A stretch of 58,373 bases of DNA from JABDGC01 sp964466595 (GTDB lineage: Bacteria > Pseudomonadota > Gammaproteobacteria > DSM-16500). The stretch is taken from contig CAYXNR010000009.1 of the NCBI GenBank assembly GCA_964466595.1, positions 1 through 58,373 on the forward strand, in the 5' to 3' direction. Below are positions 26,363-34,448 of the stretch, piece after piece. Every line of letters starts with the position of its first letter. Position 1 is the stretch's first letter. The notes below the pieces were generated by a model that saw only the letters and a list, made by a program, of their open reading frames with translations, was not told the DNA's origin and searched no databases. The translations under genes and the position numbers were made by a program.

Positions 26363-26935
26363 TTATTTTTTGAAACGTGTTTTACCTTGGAGACTCTGAA
26401 AAACAGCGCCCATAAATTGAAGCAAGTTTTTCAAAATATAATAAATGGCTACTAAGCCAATGAAGGTAGGGATAATGAGTGGGAGGGTAGAAACCCAATT
26501 ATGACGCAAGACTAAAACGGCTATTTGCGGTGCTTCAGGCTTATACCAACAAGTATAGGAAGAGCCAAGCTCAAATTGATTCAAGGTTTGTTCTTGAAGT
26601 TCCTGCTCATGGAAAAAGCTTTGATTGAGGCCATTTCCAGTTACCCACCTTTGATAGGGAATATTATTGACTGTATAACTGATCAGGAAATCAGCTCGAT
26701 AACCATGTACGAGTCGGGTTTTTTCAGATAATTTTTTAGAAACGACTGTACAAGCAGTTTGAAGAAAATTTTCTTTCACCTCTTTATCGGGGAGAATGTC
26801 ATTATTGTAAATAATTTGAGTATATTCGATGCAGATAATAAGAATAAAAATTTGCACCAAAAAAACCAACACTTGATAAGTAAAGAGAGGAAGCACACTC
26901 AGATTTCGGCTTGGTTTTTTATTTTTCTGATCCAT
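26363..26935 (-). CDS. DUF3592-like membrane protein
   Basis: A 190-residue protein with one hydrophobic segment near residues 16-38 (VLVFLVQIFILIICIEY) and a second near 150-170 (LPLIIPTFIGLVAIYYIL), with a beta-rich loop between them. The loop contains YRADFLISYTVNNIPYQ and the family-like FELGSSYTCWYKPEAPQIAVL. This resembles DUF3592 proteins, in which the loop faces the periplasm; function is unknown. A MITE-like repeat begins 24 bases before the start codon, so its promoter must lie within or be displaced by that element. Confidence 0.65.
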   Translation of the reverse strand: MDQKNKKPSRNLSVLPLFTYQVLVFLVQIFILIICIEYTQIIYNNDILPDKEVKENFLQTACTVVSKKLSEKTRLVHGYRADFLISYTVNNIPYQRWVTGNGLNQSFFHEQELQEQTLNQFELGSSYTCWYKPEAPQIAVLVLRHNWVSTLPLIIPTFIGLVAIYYILKNLLQFMGAVFQSLQGKTRFKK

Positions 26936-26958
26936 GAAAAGCTTTCGTCCTAAAATTA

Positions 26959-27099
26959 GTGTAAGTATTCGGTTAACCTGGAGAAATTGTCATTCCGTTG
27001 TCATTCCGGCATGCTTTAAGCCGGAATCCAGGGCTTGCCTGGATGCCAGCTAAAAGCGTGCCGGCATGACAGAGTAAGGGGTTAACCAAATATTTACAC
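26959..27099. mobile_element. MITE-like repeat, copy A
   Basis: A 141-bp noncoding element with 20-base terminal inverted repeats: GTGTAAGTATTCGGTTAACC at the left and its complement with two mismatches at the right. The centre is a long imperfect palindrome built from TCATTCCGGCATGC...CCGGAATCCAGG and CCTGGATGCC...GCCGGCATGAC. Copy B at 33441-33568 is the same element inverted. Copy A has an extra duplication of TCATTCCG and retains a CGGTTA block missing from the matching end of B. No open reading frame and no clear target duplication were found. Confidence 0.8.
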
Positions 27100-27101
27100 A
27101 A

Positions 27102-27170
27102 GTCATCCTGAGCCATACACAAGGTCACCCTGAGCGTAGCGAAGGATCGAGTAAGATTCTTCGCTACGCT
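27102..27170. repeat. Palindromic intergenic repeat
   Basis: Two direct copies of GTCAYCCTGAGC (27102-27113 and 27124-27135) lead into a 12-bp perfect inverted repeat, AGCGTAGCGAAG (27133-27144) and its complement (27159-27170). Repeats with the GTCATCCTGAGCGTAGCGAAGG motif are common between genes in many proteobacteria. The hairpin lies just past the stop of the holin-like gene and may serve as its 3' end. Confidence 0.6.
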
Positions 27171-27209
27171 GCCAAGTCAATCAGCCCTCATTTCTAATTA
27201 TTCTTCTAA

Positions 27210-27539
27210 TTATTTTGGCATCGAGCAGGAACTGTTTCCGCATTTGCCACAGCAACCACTGAAGCATTTGAGAACCATTCCGAATAGGTAGCCATATATA
27301 AATCCGAGGACAAAACCCCACAGTCCACCTGCAATCCCACCTAGAAAAGAGGGACCAAAACCATGATATATTCTTGCAGATTGATCTATAACAGCTAAAC
27401 CATACCCGAACAACCAGCCGGCCCAACCTAAGACCAGCATAAAGATAGCGTTGGGAATACCAAAAGCCATGCCAAATTTCACCCCTTTCCTTGAGATGCA
27501 ACATTTACTGGTTTCACATTTTTCACATGAGCCGTGCAT
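27210..27539 (-). CDS. Small cysteine-rich membrane protein, holin-like
   Basis: A 109-residue protein with two hydrophobic hairpins: GIPNAIFMLVLGWAGWLFGYG (residues ~26-46) and FLGGIAGGLWGFVLGFIYGYL (about 64-84). The GGIAGGLWGFVLGFIYGYLF pattern resembles small proteins annotated as phage-holin-like or DUF5676-like. Both ends carry extra cysteines: CEKCETSKCC at the start and CFSGCCGKCGNSSC at the end, which could bind metal. The chosen ATG has an exceptionally long ribosome-binding site, GGGAGGTGATC, pairing with almost the whole 16S tail; an upstream in-frame ATG adds 24 residues but lacks such a site. An overlapping ORF in another frame is a shadow. Confidence 0.7.
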   Translation of the reverse strand: MHGSCEKCETSKCCISRKGVKFGMAFGIPNAIFMLVLGWAGWLFGYGLAVIDQSARIYHGFGPSFLGGIAGGLWGFVLGFIYGYLFGMVLKCFSGCCGKCGNSSCSMPK

Positions 27540-27741
27540 ACGATCACCTCCCTTGTTTAAATAAGATCTTGAAAGATTTATCCTTTCTTCAAGCCCAAGC
27601 TTCCTATCCATCTTTATTATATACGTATTTAACTCAGAGAGGATATAATTTTTTGTAATAAAAACAATTACCTAAAAAGTTTTGCTTGTTTCTTCCAAAC
27701 CTCTTTGCTACTTTCTTTTACCTCTAGATGGAGAGTGTGAG

Positions 27742-28413
27742 ATGTATATTCAAGGTTTATCTGCTCTTATTTTAGCAGGCTTTTTTTTAACCTTTTCTTT
27801 ATCCCAGGCTGCCGAGCCCCGTAATCTCGATCTGCTTAAACAAAAATTAATCCATTATCACGATTCAGGTGAATATCAAAAAGATGTGGCACGAGTAGTC
27901 CAACAAGCGAAAGCTTATTTGCAAGCCCGTTTAGCTAAAAATAAATCGAGGCATCTCAATCAAAAATTAGCGCTTATTTTAGATGTCGATGAAACAGCCC
28001 TGTCTAATTACGCTAATATGGTAAAATTAAATTTTGGCGGTACGGTAAGCGAAATTGAGGTGATGGAAGGCAAAGGCACAGATCCTGCAATTATACCCAC
28101 ACTAGAACTCTATCAATTCGCAAAAGACAAGGGCGTCGCAGTTTTCTTTATCAGTGTTCGTAAAGAAAGCTATCGCGGAGCGACGGTCGCTAATCTTGAA
28201 AATACAGGCTATAAGGGTTATGACGGACTTTATCTGCTACCAGAAAATTTTCATGAAAAATCATTAACAGCATTTAAGATCAAATTTAGAAAACAAATTA
28301 CTGAGCAAGGCTACAATATTGTTCTCAATCTTGGCGATCAAAAAATGGATTTACGAGGCGGCTATGCTGAGAAAGCTTTTAAACTGCCCAATCCTTTTTA
28401 TTTAGCTTCTTAA
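27742..28413 (+). CDS. Secreted class B acid-phosphatase-like HAD protein
   Basis: A 223-residue HAD-superfamily (subfamily IIIB) phosphatase, likely periplasmic. A signal peptide occupies residues 1-23 (hydrophobic LSALILAGFFLTFSLSQAAE). The nucleophile motif LILDVDETALSN lies near residue 75, FFISVRKESYR supplies motif II, and NLGDQKMDL near residue 200 is motif IV. The family includes plant acid phosphatases and the bacterial lipoprotein e(P4) 5'-nucleotidase, but no lipobox cysteine is seen. I start at the ATG after GGAGAG; an upstream ATG would bury the signal peptide. It may scavenge phosphate or nucleosides from nucleotides. Confidence 0.87.
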   Translation: MYIQGLSALILAGFFLTFSLSQAAEPRNLDLLKQKLIHYHDSGEYQKDVARVVQQAKAYLQARLAKNKSRHLNQKLALILDVDETALSNYANMVKLNFGGTVSEIEVMEGKGTDPAIIPTLELYQFAKDKGVAVFFISVRKESYRGATVANLENTGYKGYDGLYLLPENFHEKSLTAFKIKFRKQITEQGYNIVLNLGDQKMDLRGGYAEKAFKLPNPFYLAS

Positions 28414-28420
28414 TGCCGTC

Positions 28421-29377
28421 TCATTCTGAGAAGAAAAAAGGCTGAAGATAGTTGCTTACTTGCTCTCGCAAATCCTTTGCCTCGCTATCAAAGCATTTGG
28501 CTTCTTTAAAGCGTCGCAACCAAGTAAGTTGTCGTTTAGCTAATTGCCTTGTGGCAATAATTGCTTTTTCTTTCATGGCCTCAAAGCTTAATTCTCCAGA
28601 AAGATATTCCCAAGCTTGGCGGTAGCCGACAGAGCGGATAGCGGGATTTTCTAAAGAGAGATCTCCGCGTTGATATAAATGTTTTACTTCCTCTAGGAAG
28701 CCTTGTTCTAACATGGTTAAAAATCTTTTTTCAATACCTTGATGCAAAGACTGACGGTCACCAGGATTTAAGATGAGCGAGTGTAGTGGATAGGGAAGAA
28801 CTGTTTGCTCCGCTTGCAATACTTGCTGCTCTGTAAGGGGTTTGCCGGTTAAGGTGTAAACCTCGAGTGCGCGTTGAATGCGCTGACTATCATGAGGATG
28901 AATGCGTTTCGCAGCTTGAGGATCGATGCTTGCTAATCTTTCATGTAAAGCCGTCCAACCTATTTGCCTCGCTTCTTGTTGAAGCTGGCTGCGAATCAAG
29001 CGATCTTGTTCTGGTAGTGGATCTAGACCATAATGCAAGATGTGAAAATAAAGCATCGTACCGCCGACCAAAAGAGGGATCTTGTTCCTATTCAGGATGT
29101 CCTGTATTTCACGAAGCGCTTCTATTTGAAAATCGCCGGCAGAATAACTGTCAGCCGGATCACGACAGTCTAGCAGACGATGTGGGGCGATACGCAAAAG
29201 TGGAGCAGAGGGTTTGGCGGTGCCAATGTCCAGTCCACGGTAAACCATTGCAGAATCAACGCTAATAATTTCGCAGGGAAAACGCTGAACGAGTTCCACT
29301 GCTAATGCAGTTTTGCCGCTTCCAGTCGGTCCCATCAAACAAAGAATAAAGGGCTGGGGGCTTGCTTGCATCATCAC
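28421..29377 (-). CDS. miaA: tRNA dimethylallyltransferase MiaA
   Basis: MiaA adds an isopentenyl group to A37 of tRNAs reading UNN codons. The P-loop CLMGPTGSGKTALAVEL is near residue 13, then ISVDSAMVYRGLDIGTAKP, HRLLDCRDPADSYSAGDF, VGGTMLYF near residue 105, and RQLAKRQLTWLRRF near the C-terminus. Length 318 is usual. Three consecutive ATG codons make the exact first residue uncertain. It begins 2 bases after the stop of the 682-residue membrane protein, which separates it from mutL. Confidence 0.96.
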   Translation of the reverse strand: MMMQASPQPFILCLMGPTGSGKTALAVELVQRFPCEIISVDSAMVYRGLDIGTAKPSAPLLRIAPHRLLDCRDPADSYSAGDFQIEALREIQDILNRNKIPLLVGGTMLYFHILHYGLDPLPEQDRLIRSQLQQEARQIGWTALHERLASIDPQAAKRIHPHDSQRIQRALEVYTLTGKPLTEQQVLQAEQTVLPYPLHSLILNPGDRQSLHQGIEKRFLTMLEQGFLEEVKHLYQRGDLSLENPAIRSVGYRQAWEYLSGELSFEAMKEKAIIATRQLAKRQLTWLRRFKEAKCFDSEAKDLREQVSNYLQPFFFSE

Positions 29378-29379
29378 AG

Positions 29380-31428
29380 CTATCGACCGTACATTTTAGG
29401 AGCAGGGTCAAGGTTGTCGTCATAACTGCCTTGAGGCACAGGAGAATAATCAGCTGCGGGATAAAAAAATGTTCCCTGCGTATTGGAAAGAGTTGGTTTA
29501 GAAAACCAACCATAGACCGAGGACCTTACTTTTTGGTAGGTGAAGAGAACCGTATTAACCATGGTTTCCGCAGCAATGATAGCGAAGGTCGAGGTCAGGG
29601 CAGGTTTCTCCTCGCCGAATACTCTTTTAGAAAAACCGAGCACCGAGAAAGTACGACTGAGATTACTACCGAAGGTAATGAGGTCTGCTATTCGATTGCT
29701 GGTCTTCGTGTCTTGAATAGCAGGAGCTGCTTCTTCCTTTTCTTCAGAATTTATTTTTTGCCAGACAAGCTGATTAGTTATACGAATTTTTTCGGCTTCA
29801 TAAAGTGGGCCGGCTGTTAAACCAGCACCTAAAAATAGACTCAGCGCAGTCATGAAAAAGGGTTCGTCAATTAGATAGTGCATTAATAAAGGAGCGAAAG
29901 CGCTATATCCTAAATAAAGACCTATCAGCGTTCGAAAAGCGAGTTGCAGGGCTAAGCTTGGATCATTTTTGAGGGCATAAGCGGCACCCTTGGCTTCTAA
30001 GACCTGCTCTTGGAAGAGTCTTATTTTGAAGGCATCAATATTGTGCTTTAAGTCTTCGCTGAGATTTTTTTCGAATTCAGCTTTATATTTATTAAGCTCG
30101 TTAGGAGACATGACAATATTCAAACTATCGATGTCATTCCTCATAATTGAAGCGATGACAGTCTGGGGCTTAGTTTTTCTGTTTTCTCTGAGCCAAGCTT
30201 CAATTTTGAGATGATCAGCCAGATAGTAATTATAGGTTTGAGGATAACGAGAGCAAAGCGTGTGCCAAGCTGTAAGCGTTGCTAGTATAGCTGCTAAGCT
30301 AGCTGTTGTGTCTTGATCGAAGCCCAATAATTTTTCGGAAGCGGCAGAAGCGAGGTAATAAAAGCTGAGTGTACGAATGGTAACCGTGCTGAGACCCTGT
30401 ATCGCGATTTGAAGTCGAGTGGTGAGATGCAGGTGATGAAAGCGACTGAAGAGCCAAGGACTGCTTTCAGGCTTATTATTCCATAAGTCTTTCACACCCT
30501 GTAGCCAAAATTTTTCAAAATTTTGATAATAATCAGGATCGGAAAAAAGAGAATAATAACGATTTCCGCCATAGGCAAAGGCTGCTGCAATACAGAATTG
30601 TGCGTTGACCGATAGTAGAGGCATCCAGGCAGGAATAAGGATTTCTCCGAGGGCCGGCAAAAAAAATTGAACGGGCTCATAACCCGCGATGATATTGGCG
30701 GCAGCACCTAATAATAAATTATGCGTATATAAAATCGTTTTATTGAAAGTCCATTTCACGATAGTTTCTGCAGCTTGTCTTGGCTCCTCTTTTGCTTGTT
30801 CGATAAGTTCTTGGAATTGTTCTTGATAAGAATCACGCGAGGCATAGTCTAGTGTTTCCTCAATAGCTTTTTTCGCGGCGGAAATAACTGTTAAATTAAA
30901 AGCGAGATCAATGAGCGCAAGTGGGGTACCGATGGCTAAGCCTAGGGTATTGGAAACTAAGGCATGTTCATCGAAGAGTCTTGCTAGATTTTGAATACCG
31001 TCGCGGCTGGTGACAATTTGAAGAATGGAAGAGGAAATATTTGTGAAAATAGCAAAGCTGTTGTTAAGTCGGCGAGCGAGATTACTGTAATAATAATCGC
31101 TGATTAGTTCATCAAGCTCTTCAGCAGGTTTCCCATAACGCCTTACCATCGTTTTAATTTCCTGCTCGGTAAAAAGATGGAGATATTGAAGTGGCTCGGG
31201 AGATTCTGGGAGCTGTCCTTCCTCTTCATGCTGAGCAAAGGGATCTGGAGTTTGCGAAGATTGGGGGTTCATTGGGAAAGCCTGCTCAAAAGAATCGGGT
31301 TCATCGGTAGACTGGGTTGGATGATTCTCTTCCTCAAAAGGAGTGCTAGACTGAGATGAATGTTCAGCGTTTGCTGTTGGCTTATATTGGAGTGTAGCGC
31401 GTCGTGGTTTTATTCTGGTGTGACTCAT
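29380..31428 (-). CDS. Large unknown membrane protein inserted between mutL and miaA
   Basis: I do not recognise this 682-residue protein. Residues 1-90 are hydrophilic and low in complexity (Ser, Gln, Pro, Glu, Thr). After that comes a helical body with several hydrophobic stretches, for example TLGLAIGTPLALIDLAFNL (~160), LLLGAAANIIAGY (~235), TALSLFLGAGLTAGPLY (~540) and STFAIIAAETMVNTVLF (~620), separated by long charged helices. There is no signal peptide. The C-terminal end is polar (DDNLDPAPKMYGR). A disordered N-terminus plus internal hydrophobic hairpins is a look shared by many Legionellales secreted effectors, but this is only a resemblance. It lies between mutL and miaA, which are often neighbours. 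Confidence 0.65.
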   Translation of the reverse strand: MSHTRIKPRRATLQYKPTANAEHSSQSSTPFEEENHPTQSTDEPDSFEQAFPMNPQSSQTPDPFAQHEEEGQLPESPEPLQYLHLFTEQEIKTMVRRYGKPAEELDELISDYYYSNLARRLNNSFAIFTNISSSILQIVTSRDGIQNLARLFDEHALVSNTLGLAIGTPLALIDLAFNLTVISAAKKAIEETLDYASRDSYQEQFQELIEQAKEEPRQAAETIVKWTFNKTILYTHNLLLGAAANIIAGYEPVQFFLPALGEILIPAWMPLLSVNAQFCIAAAFAYGGNRYYSLFSDPDYYQNFEKFWLQGVKDLWNNKPESSPWLFSRFHHLHLTTRLQIAIQGLSTVTIRTLSFYYLASAASEKLLGFDQDTTASLAAILATLTAWHTLCSRYPQTYNYYLADHLKIEAWLRENRKTKPQTVIASIMRNDIDSLNIVMSPNELNKYKAEFEKNLSEDLKHNIDAFKIRLFQEQVLEAKGAAYALKNDPSLALQLAFRTLIGLYLGYSAFAPLLMHYLIDEPFFMTALSLFLGAGLTAGPLYEAEKIRITNQLVWQKINSEEKEEAAPAIQDTKTSNRIADLITFGSNLSRTFSVLGFSKRVFGEEKPALTSTFAIIAAETMVNTVLFTYQKVRSSVYGWFSKPTLSNTQGTFFYPAADYSPVPQGSYDDNLDPAPKMYGR

Positions 31429-31537
31429 CTTAATCTCCTCTTATGCGCGAATCGTTATTTATATAATGAAGACTCTATGTTTACGATATTTTATTAAATT
31501 ATTCAAATAATTTGTGATCTGAAAAAAATCAAAATGA

Positions 31538-33352
31538 CTACCTGCCTCGCAAAAAAAGTTTATCCAAGTCTTCTAGGGAAAGCTGCATCCAAGTCGGACG
31601 GCCGTGATTACATTGGCTAGCGTGCTGTGTTTTTTCCATCTCGCGCAGTAAAGCATTCATTTCGGAAAGACTTAAATGACGTTTAGCATGAATGGCTGCT
31701 CGACAAGCCATGGTGCCGAGTATTTTATTGGTCAGCTCCTCTGTTTGAGTTGTTTGAGCATTCTCCTTTAAATCACTTGCTAAATCTTGGATGAGTTGTG
31801 GAAGATTAGCTTCTGCTAAGAGTTGTGGAATTTCCCGAATAATAATACTTTCTTTGGAAGCAGTTTCAAAGCTGAAACCACTTTGTTGAAAAAGCTTTTC
31901 ATGCTGTACTAAAGAATCCACTTCCTCTTCACGAAGCCTGAGGGCAAGTGGTACAAATAAAATTTGCGATGGTATTTTTTTGTTAATGAATTCCTTTTTG
32001 AAACCTTCATATAAAACGCGCTCATGTGCCGCATGCATATCCACAATAATCAAGCCCTGCTCGTTTTCAGCTAGAATATAGATGTTACGAAGCTGTGCCA
32101 AGGCAAAACCAAGCGGCTGAAGATTAGGAGGTTCTGTCAACTCCTGCCAGCTAGAATCCAGAAGCACTTTCGGAAGCGCTTCTTCTTTTAGGGTGGCAGC
32201 GGGCGCAGATTTTTCCTCTTGCAGCTTTTTATATAGTGAAATTTGTTCTTGCACTTTAAAAGGAGCATAGGCCGGGCGTGAGGCGGTTTTTGTGGGAAAG
32301 TGTTTTTCAAGGGCTAGTTTCGTTGGTGCTGCTTTTTGATCTGCTCCCGGCCGCAGTTCAGCCAAAGCATCATGAATCGAATGACGAATAAAATCATAAA
32401 TGAGTCGGTTTTCTCGAAAACGCACTTCATATTTGGCAGGATGTACATTCACGTCCACTTGTTGAGGATCTAATTCAAGAAACAAAACATAGGCCGGGTA
32501 GCGATCATGGTATAAAACATCATGATAAGCAGAGCGAAGTGCTTGATTGAGCATTTTGTCGCGAACCATACGTCCATTCACATAAAAATATTGTAGATCA
32601 GCTTGGCTGCGAGAAAAGGTGGGAAGACTAATCCAACCAAAAAGACGAAGTGGTTTTGCTTCTGCTTCGATTTGCAGCGCTTGTTCTGCAAAACTTGCAC
32701 CGCAAAGTGTGCTTAAGCGTAGGCGACGATTCTCTTCTGTGGGAAGGCCACGGTAATGACGAATTTGCCGTTTATTATGACTCAAGATGAAGTTGGTCTG
32801 AAAAGAACAAAGCGCGATGCGTTTAACTATTTCGTCGATGTGATCGAATTCTGTTTTTTCACTACGCAGAAATTTACGCCGAGCCGGTGTATTGAAAAAC
32901 AAATCCCGAATTTCAAGCGTGGTGCCCAGTGGATGCGCAACCGGCAGCGGTTGAGGATTCTCATGCAGCCCTTCAAGCTGTATTTGCCAACCCTTGCCCT
33001 TTTCTTGAGCAGATGACAGCGTGAAACGAGAGACAGAGCAAATACTTGCCAAAGCCTCGCCCCGAAACCCCAAGCTAGCAATTTTCTCCAAATCATCCAC
33101 TGCTTTGATTTTGCTAGTCGCATGGCGGGAAACTGCCAATAAGAGGTCTTCAGGATGAATACCCAAACCATTATCACGAACACGAATCAAGCGGCTGCCG
33201 CCTTGTTCAATCTCAATTTCAATTTCACTTGCCCCAGCATCCAGACTATTTTCAAGGAGTTCTTTTACAACAGAAGCGGGGCGTTCAATGACCTCTCCAG
33301 CAGCTATTTGGTTAGCGAGTAGCGGTTTGAGCTGCTGTATTCTTGGGTTCAT
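31538..33352 (-). CDS. mutL: DNA mismatch repair protein MutL, endonuclease-type
   Basis: MutL couples MutS to downstream strand removal. The GHKL ATPase has IAAGEVIERPASVVKELLENSLDAGA near residue 16, RDNGLGI, and TSKIKAVDDLEKIASLGFRGEALASI. The C-terminal domain carries DMHAAHERVLYE near residue 436, matching the DQHA(x)2E(x)4E metal site of nicking MutL proteins, plus ACRAAIHAKRH and CNHGRPT near the end. E. coli MutL lacks this site and depends on MutH. So this organism probably nicks with MutL itself, as Pseudomonas does. Length 604. The gene precedes the 682-residue membrane protein and miaA. Confidence 0.97.
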   Translation of the reverse strand: MNPRIQQLKPLLANQIAAGEVIERPASVVKELLENSLDAGASEIEIEIEQGGSRLIRVRDNGLGIHPEDLLLAVSRHATSKIKAVDDLEKIASLGFRGEALASICSVSRFTLSSAQEKGKGWQIQLEGLHENPQPLPVAHPLGTTLEIRDLFFNTPARRKFLRSEKTEFDHIDEIVKRIALCSFQTNFILSHNKRQIRHYRGLPTEENRRLRLSTLCGASFAEQALQIEAEAKPLRLFGWISLPTFSRSQADLQYFYVNGRMVRDKMLNQALRSAYHDVLYHDRYPAYVLFLELDPQQVDVNVHPAKYEVRFRENRLIYDFIRHSIHDALAELRPGADQKAAPTKLALEKHFPTKTASRPAYAPFKVQEQISLYKKLQEEKSAPAATLKEEALPKVLLDSSWQELTEPPNLQPLGFALAQLRNIYILAENEQGLIIVDMHAAHERVLYEGFKKEFINKKIPSQILFVPLALRLREEEVDSLVQHEKLFQQSGFSFETASKESIIIREIPQLLAEANLPQLIQDLASDLKENAQTTQTEELTNKILGTMACRAAIHAKRHLSLSEMNALLREMEKTQHASQCNHGRPTWMQLSLEDLDKLFLRGR

Positions 33353-33440
33353 GTGAAATCCGGCTCCGAAAATTGGGGGGATTATAACATTATTAGCTCG
33401 TGCTTTGAATGAGCTGATAGTCGCAGCAAATTAATGTTTT

Positions 33441-33568
33441 TGTAAGTATTTGGTTAATCCCTTACGCTGTCATACCAGCACGCTTTTAGCTGGCATCCAG
33501 GCTTTTACCTGCCCTGGATTCCGGCTAAAAGCATGCCGGAATGACAACTTCTCCAGGTAATACTTACA
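33441..33568. mobile_element. MITE-like repeat, copy B (inverted relative to copy A)
   Basis: A 128-bp element bounded by TGTAAGTATTTGGTTAATCC and, at the other end, GGTAATACTTACA. Read on the minus strand it follows copy A almost base for base through CTGGAGAA, TCATTCCGGCATGC, CCGGAATCCAGG, CTGGATGCCAGC and GTAAGGG. It fills the gap between mutL and the FkbM gene and ends 5 bases before the FkbM stop codon, so its hairpin may also end that transcript. Confidence 0.8.
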
Positions 33569-33573
33569 TATTT

Positions 33574-34416
33574 TTAATACAAATCACTAAGCAGATCAGC
33601 CTTTTCTTCTGGAATAAGAACAAGATGTCGATAATTTTTCTGTGGATCAAATTTGCCAATGATCTTTCGTTTTCTTACTGTGTTCTTGGAAAAGAGACGT
33701 GATATTAAACTACAGGTTTTTTTATACAGGCTCAGCTCTTGAGGGTTTCGTGTAATGGCCTGAATAAGATAAGCTTTAAACACCTCAGGAAATAAATTAT
33801 TTGTTTGAAATTCAGCTTTGGTTATTTCTTTATCCCATTCCATAAACACAAGAGGACGAAATTGGCTGATAGAATGTGCTAGACCCCTAATCACCTTTGC
33901 TTCAAAGCCCTCTACGTCTATTTTTATAAAATCCAGACGCGAAAGCGCATGTTCATCTACAACCTGATCGCCTATGCGTACTGTTGCCTCCTCCGCAATA
34001 AAATTTTTATTTTTGAGTTCAGGTACAAAAGAGGTTTCAATATTACTTTCCGTATTTCTATAGAGAGTCAAACACTTATTTTCATTAGACAGACCATAGT
34101 TAAAAATTTTCCACTTGTCTAAGTGGTTTAAAGACTTGGTTTTTTCAAGAGCTTCCGCAAGCTTGGCCTGCGGTTCAAATAAATAAACCTGGTGGCTGTA
34201 AGGACTCATGCGTAAAGCATGATTACCAATACTTGCGCCAATATCAAAAACAACAGGGTTGTGAAGCCTAGACAGAATTTTTTCAATAAAATAGAGTCCC
34301 GTTTTGTCATACAGTCCCTTTTGTAAAATAGTTTTACCAATGACATCCTGCGGGTCTAAATATATTTTTTGCTGGTAATGGTTTTCTGCAATAATGAAGT
34401 TATCAGAATCGGCCAT
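33574..34416 (-). CDS. FkbM-family methyltransferase
   Basis: A SAM-dependent O-methyltransferase of 280 residues. The SAM-binding motif is VVFDIGASIGNHALRMS near residue 55, followed by VYLFEPQAKLAEALE near residue 75 and RLDFIKIDVEGFEAKVIRGL near residue 160, the FkbM signature. Such enzymes often methylate sugars, glycans or small metabolites; the substrate here is not evident and no glycan genes are nearby. It is the first gene of a stretch flanked by a MITE-like repeat and tRNA-Met that also holds abiE, which suggests acquired DNA. Confidence 0.88.
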   Translation of the reverse strand: MADSDNFIIAENHYQQKIYLDPQDVIGKTILQKGLYDKTGLYFIEKILSRLHNPVVFDIGASIGNHALRMSPYSHQVYLFEPQAKLAEALEKTKSLNHLDKWKIFNYGLSNENKCLTLYRNTESNIETSFVPELKNKNFIAEEATVRIGDQVVDEHALSRLDFIKIDVEGFEAKVIRGLAHSISQFRPLVFMEWDKEITKAEFQTNNLFPEVFKAYLIQAITRNPQELSLYKKTCSLISRLFSKNTVRKRKIIGKFDPQKNYRHLVLIPEEKADLLSDLY

Positions 34417-34448
34417 AGTTTATGAGGTATATTTTAATTGTTATTAAG

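Noticed and set aside
26990..27100. CRISPR-like array because of repeated TCATTCCG units
   Set aside because: There are only two adjacent short copies, no regular spacers and no cas genes; the segment is part of the MITE-like repeat.
27181..27504. A 107-residue open frame on the minus strand overlapping the holin-like gene
   Set aside because: It is out of frame with a gene that has an excellent ribosome-binding site and hydrophobic hairpins; the alternative frame is a Trp/Arg-rich shadow with no homology I can see.
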